This document shows positions 24,184 to 32,740 of a stretch of DNA of 64,000 bases, in pieces. How positions within the stretch are numbered: position 1 is the first letter of the stretch; every line of letters begins with the position of its first letter. The translations under genes and the position numbers were made by a program. Under the pieces are notes generated by a model. The model was not told the origin of the DNA. It ran no database searches and saw only the letters and a list, made by a program, of their open reading frames with translations. Where the stretch lies: the NCBI GenBank assembly GCA_001314655.1, contig LJSF01000012.1:1-64000 (forward strand). The letters run 5' to 3'. The DNA is from Rhodobacteraceae bacterium HLUCCA08. Its GTDB lineage: Bacteria > Pseudomonadota > Alphaproteobacteria > Rhodobacterales > Rhodobacteraceae.

Positions 24184-25142
24184 TTCGCCAGCTCCGTTCC
24201 GCCGATCAGGCGCTGGCGGATCATCCCGGACAACCAGTCGATTAGATAGACCATGGCGATGATCAGGAAGATGATCGACCAGGCCTCGTCCCAGCGATAG
24301 GCGCTGATCCGGTCCGACAGCAGGAACCCGATGCCGCCGGCGCCGACGATGCCCAGGATCGTGCCCGACCGGACATTGGATTCGAAATTGTAGAGCAGGA
24401 TCGACAGGATCACCGGATTGACCTGCGGGCCGACCGCATAGCGGATCTGCTGCAGCCGCGAACCGCCCGAGGCCCTGACCCCTTCCACCGGCTTTTCGGA
24501 AGTGTTCTCGATCGCTTCGGAGAACAGCTTGGCGAAGGTGCCGATTTCGCTGACCGCGATCGCCAGGATGCCGGGCAGCGGCCCGAGACCGAAGGCCCGG
24601 ATGAAGATCAGCGCCAGGATCAGCGTCTCGAAGGCGCGGATCACGTCATAGCCGCGGCGGGTGGACAGGCGCAGCCAGTTCAGCCGGTTGATGTTCTTGG
24701 CCCCCAGAAACGACAGCGGGAAGGCGAAGATGGCGCCGAGGACGGTGCCGAGAAAAGCGATGGCGAGGGTTTCGCCAAGACCGATCGCGACCGGCTGGAA
24801 GTCCTGCCACGAGGTCCAGACATGGGGCGGGAACATGAAGCCCGCGACGGTGCCGAACCGTTCGAACCCGGTCAGGATGCGGCGGATCGGCAGCAGCGGA
24901 TCGAAGACCCAGATCTCGGCCCGGCGATCGAAGGCGTAGAACGTCTGCCAGGGGGCGAATTCACCGGTCTGCGCGTCGAAAAGCACGATGTGGAAGATGT
25001 CGAAATCCACCAGGCACCAGGCGATCAGGCCGATGAAGATTGCCCAGAGCGCGCGTCGCCGCAGCAGCACCGCGGCGGGCGGGCGGAAGGCGTGCGGCAC
25101 CCGGGCACGGGCGGCGGCGATCCGGTCTTCGGTCACGGACAT
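24180..25142 (-). CDS. phnE: Phosphonate ABC transporter permease PhnE, second copy (system 2)
   Basis: This 320-residue permease has a first membrane segment near residues 28-46, a periplasmic loop of about 70 residues, then the core with EAA loop AIENTSEKPVEGVRASGG and ILGIVGAGGIGFLL. Compared with its system 1 counterpart (441 residues) the periplasmic insert is much shorter. Start ATG 25142 overlaps the preceding phnE stop by one base. Confidence 0.92.
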   Translation of the reverse strand: MSVTEDRIAAARARVPHAFRPPAAVLLRRRALWAIFIGLIAWCLVDFDIFHIVLFDAQTGEFAPWQTFYAFDRRAEIWVFDPLLPIRRILTGFERFGTVAGFMFPPHVWTSWQDFQPVAIGLGETLAIAFLGTVLGAIFAFPLSFLGAKNINRLNWLRLSTRRGYDVIRAFETLILALIFIRAFGLGPLPGILAIAVSEIGTFAKLFSEAIENTSEKPVEGVRASGGSRLQQIRYAVGPQVNPVILSILLYNFESNVRSGTILGIVGAGGIGFLLSDRISAYRWDEAWSIIFLIIAMVYLIDWLSGMIRQRLIGGTELAK

Positions 25143-26095
25143 CAGGGTCGCGCCTCCATTCCGATGATGCGATGGCGAAGTTTCTCGGACGCGTAGTCGA
25201 TCGCCATGACGGTCACGAAGATGATCACGAACAGCGCCGAAAGGTCGGTATATTCCTGCAGGCTCATCGCCGTGCGGAATTCCTGGCCAAGCCCGCCCGC
25301 GCCGACATAGCCGATGATCGAAGAGGCGCGCACGTTGATCTCGAACCGCAGCAGCGTGTAGCTGATCGTGTTCGGCAGCACCTGGGGCACGACGCCGTAG
25401 CGGATCTGGTCGAACCAGGTGCCGCCGGCGGCCTTGACCCCCTCCAGCGGCTTCATGTCGATATTCTCGTTCACCTCGGAATACAGCTTGCCGAGGGCGC
25501 CGGTGGCATGCAGCCCGATCGCCATCACCCCGGCCATCGGCCCGATGGAAAAGCAGAACACGAAGATCAGCGCCCAGACCAGTTCCGGCACGGTGCGGGC
25601 GATCTCCAGGTAGCGGCGGGTGATCCAGAGCACCCATCTGTTCGGCGCCAGGTTGCGCGAGGCCGGAAAGGACAGAAGGAACCCGCCGATCACGCCCAGC
25701 ACGGTCGCCATGAAGGCGATCAGGATGGTTTCGACCAGCAGCACCAGCCAGGCACGCCAGCGCCAGAACCATTCGGCGAAATCGGCACCAAGGCTGTCCC
25801 AGCGCAGGACGGGGAAGGTCTTTTCGATGTAATCGCCCAGTTTCGGCAGGCCGACCGGTATGATCCAGCGCCATTCGCGCGACCCGTCGGGCATGGTGAC
25901 CTGGGCGACCTTGAAGAAATCGCCAAGCCAGGCGGTGACGGAGAAGACGGCGAAGAAGATCGCGCTGCCGATCAGCCAGCCAAGCCGGGCGCGGCGGCGC
26001 CGGTCGGCGAAATCGGCTTCGAACCGGGCGATGCGCGCGGTCGGGGTGGCGCCGTAGCCCTCGGCGGGGTCGATGGGATCGGTGATCGCGGTCAT
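25142..26095 (-). CDS. phnE: Phosphonate ABC transporter permease PhnE, first copy (system 2)
   Basis: This 317-residue permease has a first membrane segment near residues 38-58, a periplasmic loop, then LVETILIAFMATVLGVIGG, EAA loop EVNENIDMKPLEGVKAAGG and YTLLRFEINVRASSIIGYVG in parts. The longer frame upstream to 26236 overlaps phnD, so ATG 26095, 64 nt after the phnD stop, is taken. Forms the channel with the second PhnE. Confidence 0.92.
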   Translation of the reverse strand: MTAITDPIDPAEGYGATPTARIARFEADFADRRRRARLGWLIGSAIFFAVFSVTAWLGDFFKVAQVTMPDGSREWRWIIPVGLPKLGDYIEKTFPVLRWDSLGADFAEWFWRWRAWLVLLVETILIAFMATVLGVIGGFLLSFPASRNLAPNRWVLWITRRYLEIARTVPELVWALIFVFCFSIGPMAGVMAIGLHATGALGKLYSEVNENIDMKPLEGVKAAGGTWFDQIRYGVVPQVLPNTISYTLLRFEINVRASSIIGYVGAGGLGQEFRTAMSLQEYTDLSALFVIIFVTVMAIDYASEKLRHRIIGMEARP

Positions 26096-26120
26096 CGCGG
26101 CCTGTCCTTGGTGGGGGGGT

Positions 26121-26149
26121 GGCGGGGCGCGAAAGGTCCGCGCCCCGCC
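26121..26149. repeat. 11-bp GC hairpin between phnD and phnE of system 2
   Basis: GGCGGGGCGCG (26121-26131) pairs with CGCGCCCCGCC (26139-26149) over a 7-nt loop. No T-run follows on the minus strand, so it is more likely an mRNA-stabilising or processing hairpin that favours phnD than a terminator. System 1 has hairpins at the equivalent position. Confidence 0.6.
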
Positions 26150-26159
26150 GATCAACGGG

Positions 26160-27071
26160 TCAGCCGCGGCGCTGTTCGGCCAGCCAGGCGCGCATGTCGA
26201 TGATCCACTGATAGCGGTCATGGTCGACGCGGACATAGCCCACGGTGGGGTTGTCGTCCTCGGGGTTGCGCGAGGTGTAGAAATCCCAGCCTTCGGGATC
26301 GGTGGTCGGGAAGGCTTCGACCGCGGCGGCGACCTCTTCGATCATCTCGGCGGGCAGGTTGTCGCGCGCGGTGAACGGACCCGAGGTGATCTCGGGCGAT
26401 TTCCAGATCCTGCAGACCTGGCCGGGTTCGATCATGCCCTTCAATTCCATGCGCTGGAACACGCCGTTCAGATCGGTGTCCTGCCAGGTGGCGGCCGCAT
26501 CGAAGGTGCCGTTGACCACCCCGGTCACGCCGGCCTCATGGCTGCCCGAAAACGGCGTGGCGCCAAAGAACGACGCCGGATCATAGCCCTGGTCGACAAG
26601 GTTGAAGAACGGCACGGCGTAGCCGCTGGTCGAATCCGGGTCGGCGAAGGCAAACGTCAAGCCTTCCAGAGAGTCGAGCGTGTCGAGACCGCTGTCGCAG
26701 CGGGTGACGATGATCGAGTAATACCCGGTGGAGCCATCCTTGTTCTGCGAGGTCAGCAGCGGGATGATGTTGCCGTCGTTCGCGGTATAGGCGGCGGCAT
26801 AGGAGGACGAGCCGAAGAAGGCGAATTCGATCTGGTCGGCGGCCATGGCCTGGATCACGCCGTCGTAATTGCCGGCCAGGAAGATCTCGATGTTGACGCC
26901 CAGCGTTTCCTCCAGATGCGCCTTGAGCGGGGCGGTGCGGGTCAGGCGGTCCTGTTCGTTCTCGCCGGACAGAAAGCCGATGTTGATGGTCTGGTAATCC
27001 TCCTGCCAGCCTTCGGCGAGGGCGGGGGCGGCGATCAGGGCCACGAGGGCCGTGGTGGTCAGAAAACGCAT
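26160..27071 (-). CDS. phnD: Phosphonate-binding periplasmic protein PhnD (system 2)
   Basis: This 303-residue binding protein has a signal peptide cut after PALA (about residue 19). PhnD markers are INIGFLSGENEQDRL, NYDGVIQAMAADQIEFAFFG, FAFADPDSTSGYAV and the TTDP...GWDFYTSRNP tail. It is similar in layout to system 1 PhnD, but with Cys pairs (TRCDSG, GQVCRIW) that could form a disulfide. Located 54 bp after phnC and before phnE. Confidence 0.94.
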   Translation of the reverse strand: MRFLTTTALVALIAAPALAEGWQEDYQTINIGFLSGENEQDRLTRTAPLKAHLEETLGVNIEIFLAGNYDGVIQAMAADQIEFAFFGSSSYAAAYTANDGNIIPLLTSQNKDGSTGYYSIIVTRCDSGLDTLDSLEGLTFAFADPDSTSGYAVPFFNLVDQGYDPASFFGATPFSGSHEAGVTGVVNGTFDAAATWQDTDLNGVFQRMELKGMIEPGQVCRIWKSPEITSGPFTARDNLPAEMIEEVAAAVEAFPTTDPEGWDFYTSRNPEDDNPTVGYVRVDHDRYQWIIDMRAWLAEQRRG

Positions 27072-27125
27072 GTCAGGTCTCCAGGTTTGTCGCGTTTGCG
27101 GGGCGGTCTTGGCGGGGCCGGGCGG

Positions 27126-27938
27126 TCAGGCGGTGGCGCGCTTGCGCTGCCCGGTGGATTGGGTCGATGTCACGGCCTCGTTGAATTCGCGCAGGCCTTC
27201 GGTGCCGTAGATGTCGCGCACCACGTCGTCGGTCAGCTGTCCGGCGGTGCCGTCGAAGAACACCCGGCCCGCCCGCATGGCGATGATCCGGTCGCAATAG
27301 GCGCGGGCGGTGTCGAGCGTGTGCAGGTTGACCAGAACCGTCAGCCCGTCTTCGCGGTTGATGGTCTTCAGCCCGTCCATCACCAGCGTCGCGTTGGCCG
27401 GATCGAGGCTGGCGATGGGTTCATCCGCCAGCATGATGCGCGGGTTCTGGACCAAGGCCTTGGCGATGGCGACGCGCTGCTGCTGGCCGCCCGACAGGGT
27501 GCCCGCGCGCTGCAGCGCCTGCGGCACCAGGTCGAGCCGGTCCAGCGCCTCGATCGCCATGGTGCGCTCGGCATCGGTGAACCGCATCGCCATCGAGCTG
27601 AGAAAGCCGTGCTCGGACAGCCGTCCGATCAGCACGTTGGTCAGCACATCGAGCCGGTCCACCAGGTTGAATTGCTGAAAGATCATCGCGCAGTCGCGGC
27701 GCCAGTGGCGCAGGGCCTTGCCCTTCAGCGCCGTGATCTCGGTCCCGTCAAACGAAATCGACCCCGAACTGGGGTCGATGAGGCGGTTGATCAGGCGCAG
27801 CAGGGTGGACTTGCCGGCGCCCGAGCGGCCGATCACGCCGACGAACTGGCCCGGCGCGATGTCAAGCGAAACATCGTCGACGGCACGGGTTTCGCCGAAT
27901 TGGCGCGAGACCGAGGCAAGGGACAGGACAGAGGTCAT
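27126..27938 (-). CDS. phnC: Phosphonate ABC transporter ATP-binding protein PhnC (system 2)
   Basis: This 270-residue ATPase has Walker [28 protein letters not shown], signature [15 protein letters not shown], Walker [13 protein letters not shown] and [15 protein letters not shown]. It is the first gene of the transport part of the second cluster. It has its own candidate operator overlapping the ribosome binding region just upstream of ATG 27938, so it can be transcribed apart from phnM, which ends 55 bp upstream. Confidence 0.95.
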   Translation of the reverse strand: MTSVLSLASVSRQFGETRAVDDVSLDIAPGQFVGVIGRSGAGKSTLLRLINRLIDPSSGSISFDGTEITALKGKALRHWRRDCAMIFQQFNLVDRLDVLTNVLIGRLSEHGFLSSMAMRFTDAERTMAIEALDRLDLVPQALQRAGTLSGGQQQRVAIAKALVQNPRIMLADEPIASLDPANATLVMDGLKTINREDGLTVLVNLHTLDTARAYCDRIIAMRAGRVFFDGTAGQLTDDVVRDIYGTEGLREFNEAVTSTQSTGQRKRATA

Positions 27939-27942
27939 GGCG

Positions 27943-27958
27943 ATTCATCCGAATGATT
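27943..27958. promoter_or_regulatory. Operator of the TCATTCGGAYGAAT type (copy 2)
   Basis: The plus strand reads ATTCATCCGAATGATT; on the coding strand of phnC this is AATCATTCGGATGAAT. It shares the 14-base core with the sites at 34421-34436 and 16890-16906. It lies 5 nt upstream of the phnC start and would block both transcription and the ribosome binding region when bound. Confidence 0.75.
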
Positions 27959-27982
27959 CCAAGGCGACCTTCGGACCTGGCC

Positions 27983-28011
27983 GTAACAGCCACTTAACCC
28001 GTCTGTGACAA
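27983..28011 (-). promoter_or_regulatory. Candidate Pho box upstream of phnC (system 2)
   Basis: On the minus strand TTGTCAC (28011-28005), GGGTTAA and CTGTTAC (27989-27983) follow each other at 11-bp intervals. The outer two match the PhoB 7-mer consensus. The first unit lies inside the last codons of phnM. The element is 25 bp upstream of the operator copy. Confidence 0.45.
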
Positions 28012-29190
28012 TTCCTTGACGGACGGCGCGGCGCCGGCAGCGCCGAACCGGAGCTGGCCGTTGGAAAACACCAGCGCCCCGGCACACAGGCTGGCCAGAA
28101 CCCGGTTGCCCGCGGCCACCACCAGGTCGGCGCGTTTGCCGACCTCCAGGGTGCCGCGGTCGACCAGCCCCAGGGCCCGCGCCGGATGCGCCGTCGCCAG
28201 GCGCGCGGCACCGGCCAGCCCCAGCGGGTCGCTGTCGGCCAGGATGCGGATCGCCGGCAGGATCGTGGCCGGGTGATAATCCGCGGCCAGAACGTGCAAC
28301 AGGCCCGCCGCATGGGCGTCCCGCGCCGACAGGTTGCCGGAATAGCTTTCGCCCCGCATCGCGTTGGGCGCCCCCATGGCGATCATCATGCCGCGTTCGG
28401 CACAGGTCGCGGCGGCCTCCATCGTGACCGGGAATTCGGCGATCACCGCGCCCAGATCGGCCATCAGCCGGGCCTTGTCGGGCGTGTCGTCGTCATGGCT
28501 GGCCAGCGGCACCGCGTTGTCCCGGCACAGGGCCGAGACCGTCCGCATGTTGGCCAACAGCACCTCCTGCGGGCGCATCCGCTCGGCGATGGCGGTCGTG
28601 ACCATCTGCCGGGCCTCGGTCTCGGACACGCCGTGATGGGCCGCCTTGTTGCGGATATGGATCTCGAGGTTGCGGTATTGCCCCTGGCCCGGGGTGTGAT
28701 CCATGAGCGACACGAGATCGACCTGACCGTCCCGCAGCAGGTCCGACAACACGCCGACCGCATTGTCGAAGGTGATGTCGAACCGCGCATGGATCCGGTG
28801 GTCGATACGGGCCGTCGCGCGGGCCGCCGAGACATCGCGTATCACCTGGCTGGTATGGTCGAAGGACCGGCGTTCGCCGTCACGGACCCCGCGCGAGAAC
28901 GACACCGCCGCATAGGCCGTGGTCACCCCCGAGGCCGCCAGCCGCATGTCGAGGTGATTGAGCGCGATGTCGATCGGGAAATTCACCCGGGCGCGCGGCT
29001 CCAGTTCGACCTCGATCATGTCGCCATGCATGTCGATGAAGCCCGGCAACAGATCCAGCCCCTGCCCGTCGATGCCGCCCCGGACCGGGCGGTCGACGAT
29101 CTCGGCGATCCGGCCCGCCTCGACGCGGACCGAACCATGGGCGACGACGCGGTCCGGCAGGACCAGGGTGAAATCAGACAACCACATCAT
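27994..29190 (-). CDS. phnM: PhnM-type amidohydrolase (cluster 2)
   Basis: This 398-residue PhnM-family protein has LPGFIDMHGDMIEVELEPR (HGD variant), SLMDHTPGQGQYRNLEIH, LASHDDDTPDK and MGAPNAMRGESYSGN. It keeps the PhnM hallmark MDHTPGQ that the paralogue at 20077 lacks. Two adjacent ATGs (29190, 29187) are possible. The gene overlaps phnL by 17 bases. It is the distal gene of the phnFGHIJKLM operon and presumably hydrolyses the 5-triphosphate of the ribosyl intermediate made by PhnI in this cluster. Confidence 0.92.
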   Translation of the reverse strand: MMWLSDFTLVLPDRVVAHGSVRVEAGRIAEIVDRPVRGGIDGQGLDLLPGFIDMHGDMIEVELEPRARVNFPIDIALNHLDMRLAASGVTTAYAAVSFSRGVRDGERRSFDHTSQVIRDVSAARATARIDHRIHARFDITFDNAVGVLSDLLRDGQVDLVSLMDHTPGQGQYRNLEIHIRNKAAHHGVSETEARQMVTTAIAERMRPQEVLLANMRTVSALCRDNAVPLASHDDDTPDKARLMADLGAVIAEFPVTMEAAATCAERGMMIAMGAPNAMRGESYSGNLSARDAHAAGLLHVLAADYHPATILPAIRILADSDPLGLAGAARLATAHPARALGLVDRGTLEVGKRADLVVAAGNRVLASLCAGALVFSNGQLRFGAAGAAPSVKELSQTG

Positions 29191-29893
29191 GCCGGTCCTC
29201 CTGGCTGGGGGCGTCCGGGGTCAGGTCGATCACCCGGTCGATCAGGTGGGCGACATCGTCCGGGTGGTGAAAGACGCCGATCATCGCGGCGCCCCGGGCC
29301 TTCAGATCGGCCAGCCGCCGCACCAGGGCCGTGCGCGCCCCGGCATCGAGCGAGGCCGTGGGTTCATCCAGCAACAGCAGTTTGCGCGGACGGATCAGCG
29401 CCCGCGCCAGGTTCACCTTCTGCTGCTCGCCGCCCGAGAAGGTGGTCGGATAGGCCGGCCAGAGCGCCGCCTTGACCCCGAAGGTCCGCAGCCAGTGCCG
29501 GGCCTCGGTCAGGGCCCGGTCGGGTGCGATGCCGGCCAGGCGCAGGGGTTCGGCCACCAACGCCTCGGCGCTGACCCGCGGCCGCGCGGTCAGGAACTGG
29601 GTGACGAAGCCGATCTCGGTCCGGCGCAGATGGGTGATGTCGACATCCGCGGCCCGCGCCAGGTCGATCGGCCCATGGTCGGACCGGAACAGGATCTGCC
29701 CCGCCTGCGGCAGGTAGCTGCGATAGAGCGTGCGCAGCAGCGTCGATTTTCCGGCCCCGTTGGCGCCCTTGATCAGAACGAATTCCCCGTCCGCCACCGC
29801 GAAGGAGATATCGTCGAACGCCGCCAGGTTCCGGCCCAGATGGTGCAGGACGAAGCCCTTGCTCAGGCCGCGGATATCCAGGACGGGGGTCAT
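29174..29893 (-). CDS. phnL: C-P lyase ABC-type subunit PhnL (cluster 2)
   Basis: This 239-residue ABC ATPase has Walker A GANGAGKST, FVTQFLTARPRVSAEALVAEPL, signature FSGGEQQKVNLARAL, Walker B LLDEPTASLDA and VFHHPDDVAHLIDRV. It is clearly PhnL type but diverged from the cluster 1 copy. It overlaps phnK by four bases. Confidence 0.91.
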   Translation of the reverse strand: MTPVLDIRGLSKGFVLHHLGRNLAAFDDISFAVADGEFVLIKGANGAGKSTLLRTLYRSYLPQAGQILFRSDHGPIDLARAADVDITHLRRTEIGFVTQFLTARPRVSAEALVAEPLRLAGIAPDRALTEARHWLRTFGVKAALWPAYPTTFSGGEQQKVNLARALIRPRKLLLLDEPTASLDAGARTALVRRLADLKARGAAMIGVFHHPDDVAHLIDRVIDLTPDAPSQEDRHDVVV

Positions 29894-30687
29894 AGCTTCG
29901 CATGCACCAATTGCTGGGTATAGGCGTGTTGCGGGTCCTGAAAGATCTGGTCGGCCAACCCCGCCTCGACCACCGCGCCGCGGCGCATCACCATCACCCG
30001 GTCGGCCAGGGTCCGGATCACCCCAAGGTCGTGGCTGACGATCACCATGGTGATCCGCCGCTCCTGTTGCAGCCGCTTGAGCGTGTCCAGAACCAGCGCC
30101 TGCACGCTGACATCAAGCCCGGTCGTCGGTTCGTCCAGCAGCAGCAGCGCCGGTTCCAGCGCGATGGCCTTGGCCAGTTGAACCCGTTGTTGCATGCCGC
30201 CCGACAGCTCGATCGGCGGCGCGTCCAGCCGGTCGAGCGGGAATTCCGAGGCCGCCAGCGCAGCGCGCGCCTTGTCGCGCAACACCGCAAAGCGACGCTC
30301 TCCGGCGACCAAAAGGCGTTCGGCCACGTTGCCCGAACTGGAATGCGTCATCAGCAGGCCCAGATGCGGGTTCTGGTAGACGATCCCGATCCTTGTCGCG
30401 CACAGCATCCGGCGCGCGAACCGGTCCAGATCGAAAAGGTTGCCCGGCGCATCCTCCAGATCCAGCGTATAGGTCCCGCGATCCGGCGCTTCCTCCAGGT
30501 TCATCATCCGCAGAAGCGTGGATTTGCCCGACCCGCTTTCGCCGACGATGCCCAGCACCTCGCCCGGATAGGCGGTGGCGTCGACGTCGCGCAAGGCCTG
30601 GACCGGCCCGTAGGATTTCGTCACCCCCGCGACCCGCAGCAGCGGCCGGGCGGTGACGATGCGGGGGGCGTCAAGCGTCAGGGTCAT
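29890..30687 (-). CDS. phnK: C-P lyase ABC-type subunit PhnK (cluster 2)
   Basis: This 265-residue ABC ATPase has Walker A GESGSGKST, IGIVYQNPHLGLLMTHSSSGNV in parts, signature LSGGMQQRVQLAKAI, Walker B LLDEPTTGLDVSVQ and VSHDLGVIRTL. The N-terminus carries about 15 extra residues before LLRVAGVTKSYG. Retention of PhnK means the divergent PhnJ upstream probably still assembles with an ABC module. Confidence 0.92.
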   Translation of the reverse strand: MTLTLDAPRIVTARPLLRVAGVTKSYGPVQALRDVDATAYPGEVLGIVGESGSGKSTLLRMMNLEEAPDRGTYTLDLEDAPGNLFDLDRFARRMLCATRIGIVYQNPHLGLLMTHSSSGNVAERLLVAGERRFAVLRDKARAALAASEFPLDRLDAPPIELSGGMQQRVQLAKAIALEPALLLLDEPTTGLDVSVQALVLDTLKRLQQERRITMVIVSHDLGVIRTLADRVMVMRRGAVVEAGLADQIFQDPQHAYTQQLVHAKL

Positions 30688-31679
30688 GGCGCGCCCCCGC
30701 CCGGCACCGGGTCCGGGTCCGCGTCGGTCCGGACACTCCGAGGTCCCGGGTCAGGCCCGGGACGCGGCGCGACAAAGCGGCCGTCCCGGTACCAGGTTTC
30801 GCCCATCCTGACCGCCTCGCCGTCGCGGTGGCGGATCGTCTTGACGCCCCATTCGCTGTCCGAAACCTCGTGGGCAGAGCCACCGTCCGATTGCGGGATC
30901 TCGTTCATGAAGACCCCCCGGGCCCCCGACCGGGCGCAGGTCAGGCCGCCATGATCCTCGACCCGGTAGGGCACGTCGTCGAAGACCAGCGGTTCGACCC
31001 GGGTAAAGGGCGGCACCGCGAAGATGCGCTTTTCGCGGCCGGCCGACAGGATCGTCAGGTGGCGGGCCATGTGCAGCTTGGGCACATCCCAGCGCGGGAT
31101 CGGCGAGGGCGTCATGACATGGCGGCCATTGACCATGGACGGATAGCTCGCCCCCTGCATCACCCGGCCCGATCGCACGATCTGTTCATATAGCTGCAGC
31201 CACATCCGCCCGTAATCGGCATCCGCATGCATCTGCCGGGCGATCGACATGTTCGGCTGGACCGGACGCAGCGGTTCGGGGTTGGGCACCTGCAGGACCA
31301 GCACCTGGTCGGAGCGCAGGATTTCCTCGGGCACCCGATGGCGGGACTGGATCAGGTCGGCCTCCAGCGTGTCAAGCGTGACCGGCGCGCCCGATACCCG
31401 CGCCAGGAACCGCCGGATCGAGGCGGCGTTGACGCTGTCATCGGCCCCCTGGTCGATCACCTTCACCCGGGTCCGCGGATTGATCAGGGTCAGCGACACC
31501 TGCAACCCGCCGGTGCCCCAGCCGCGCGCCATCGGCACCTCGCGGCTGGCATAGGGCATCTGGCAGCCCGGCACGCAGACCGCCTTGATCATCTTGCGGC
31601 GCAATTCGCGCTTGGCCGAGGCATCGAGGAAACCATAGCTCATCGCGGCCCAGGGTCGGGCAAGATCGGCAAGGGTCAT
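30684..31679 (-). CDS. phnJ: Divergent PhnJ-like protein lacking the Fe-S and thiyl cysteines (cluster 2)
   Basis: This 331-residue protein aligns with PhnJ over its length: YASREVPMARGWGTGG, KVIDQGADDSVNAASIRRF, QSRHRVPEE, QVPNPEPLRPVQP, TPSPIPRWDVPKL and AVPPFTRVEPL. In canonical PhnJ the C-terminal part has C-x2-C-x21-C-x5-C. Here the aligned positions are Cys248, Ser251, Val272 and Gly278, so only one of the four remains. The presumed radical glycine is kept (Gly38), but flanked by new cysteines (Cys35, Cys39, in AVCVPGCQMPY). The last 25-30 residues are encoded by a REP-like palindrome. It overlaps phnI and phnK by four bases. Standard radical-SAM C-P cleavage seems impossible, so another chemistry or a structural role is likely. 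Confidence 0.9.
   Translation of the reverse strand: MTLADLARPWAAMSYGFLDASAKRELRRKMIKAVCVPGCQMPYASREVPMARGWGTGGLQVSLTLINPRTRVKVIDQGADDSVNAASIRRFLARVSGAPVTLDTLEADLIQSRHRVPEEILRSDQVLVLQVPNPEPLRPVQPNMSIARQMHADADYGRMWLQLYEQIVRSGRVMQGASYPSMVNGRHVMTPSPIPRWDVPKLHMARHLTILSAGREKRIFAVPPFTRVEPLVFDDVPYRVEDHGGLTCARSGARGVFMNEIPQSDGGSAHEVSDSEWGVKTIRHRDGEAVRMGETWYRDGRFVAPRPGPDPGPRSVRTDADPDPVPGGGAP
30743..30763. repeat. Short palindromic (REP-like) element inside the 3' end of the second phnJ
   Basis: GTCCCGGG (30743-30750), TCAGG, CCCGGGAC (30756-30763): perfect 8-bp arms. It shares the flank and core with the element at 12032-12050. It is translated in frame as the Pro/Gly/Asp-rich tail of PhnJ, starting after GRFVA, so it seems to have extended the protein. 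Confidence 0.65.
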
Positions 31680-32740
31680 TCGGCGGGCTCCTGCTGCGGG
31701 CTGCGCGCAGAACGGCGCGCCGCGGCATCGCGCATCGCGTCCAGCGACGACTGGAAGGTGACGTAATGCGGCAGCTTGAAATGGATGCAGAAGCCCGACG
31801 CCTCGACCCCTTCGGTATGATAGAGGAAGAACTCCTCTTCCGTGGCCGATCCCTTGGGCGCGCCCGCGCTGTTGAGGTCGAGCGTCGCCGCCGCGATGCA
31901 TTTGACCTCGTTCCAGCCCAGGGTCGCGGCGAAGCCGAGCGTCAGCTTGTCGCCTTTCTTGGACACGACCTCGGCCTGAGACACCTTGACCCGCCCGGCC
32001 GAGAATTCAGTGCCGTCGGGATGGGCCACGACGATCTCCGCCTCGGCCAGCCGCAATTCGTTCACCGTCGGATGGGCCTGGCCATAGCCGCGCATCGCCG
32101 CATAGCCCAGCGCCAGCACGCCGCCGGTTTCGGCCCGGGCAAGGCTCTGCAGCGTATGGGCGCGCCGCGCAGGGAACAGCAATGGCTCGCGCGTCAGGTC
32201 GGGGATCGCCTCGCCGGTCACGCCATCGGGGGCGGGCAGGTCGGCCAGGTCATTGGCCGCCTGCCAGGCGCTGACCGACGGATATTGCGCCGGCGCGGCC
32301 CGCGCGGCCGGCGCGACCGGCACCGGATCGACGGCGCCGCCCGACAGGACATCCGTCGCCAGCACCCGGTGCGAATAATCCAGCGTCGGGCCCAGGACCT
32401 GGCCGCCGGGAATGTCCTTGAACGCGGCCGAGATCCGGCGATGGGTGAACAGCTGCCCCTGTTCGACCGGGGCCGCGACCGCCAGGCGCGGCTGGGTCGT
32501 GCGCCAGGCCCGCAGAACCAGCACCGCCTCGTACAAGTCGCCCCCGGTCTGGGCCATCGCCAATGCGGCGAGGTCTTCGTCATACAGCGACGCTTCGCCC
32601 ATCACCCGGTCGACCAGGTAGGGCAGCGCCTGCCGGACCTGCGCGACACGGGCCGCGTCGATCCGGCCCAATTCGGCGCGGAAAAGCCGTTCGGATTGCT
32701 CGATCGCCCGTTCTCCACCCCGGGTCGCGACATAGGCCAT
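31676..32740 (-). CDS. phnI: C-P lyase core subunit PhnI (cluster 2)
   Basis: This 354-residue protein starts YVATRGGERAIEQSE and contains HRRISAAFKDIPGGQVLGP with TLDYSHR, then the HFKLPHYVTFQSSLD motif with both interface histidines kept. This suggests that the nucleosidase-type step, and so a ribosyl intermediate, is retained. It is quite divergent from the cluster 1 PhnI in the middle (residues about 150-190). One-base overlap with phnH upstream, four-base overlap with phnJ. Confidence 0.92.
   Translation of the reverse strand: MAYVATRGGERAIEQSERLFRAELGRIDAARVAQVRQALPYLVDRVMGEASLYDEDLAALAMAQTGGDLYEAVLVLRAWRTTQPRLAVAAPVEQGQLFTHRRISAAFKDIPGGQVLGPTLDYSHRVLATDVLSGGAVDPVPVAPAARAAPAQYPSVSAWQAANDLADLPAPDGVTGEAIPDLTREPLLFPARRAHTLQSLARAETGGVLALGYAAMRGYGQAHPTVNELRLAEAEIVVAHPDGTEFSAGRVKVSQAEVVSKKGDKLTLGFAATLGWNEVKCIAAATLDLNSAGAPKGSATEEEFFLYHTEGVEASGFCIHFKLPHYVTFQSSLDAMRDAAARRSARSPQQEPAE

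Noticed and set aside
26073-27956. A 627-codon open frame on the plus strand.
   Set aside because: It is the antisense shadow of phnD and phnC of system 2. It has His/Arg/Gly-rich composition, no domain and no ribosome binding site. Similar long shadows occur opposite most genes here because of the GC content.
30684-31679. Explaining the missing PhnJ cysteines by a frameshift or deletion.
   Set aside because: The alignment continues on both sides and through the region in the same frame (SGAR, then SDSEWG aligning with SDTDHC of canonical PhnJ), and the gene keeps four-base overlaps with phnI and phnK.
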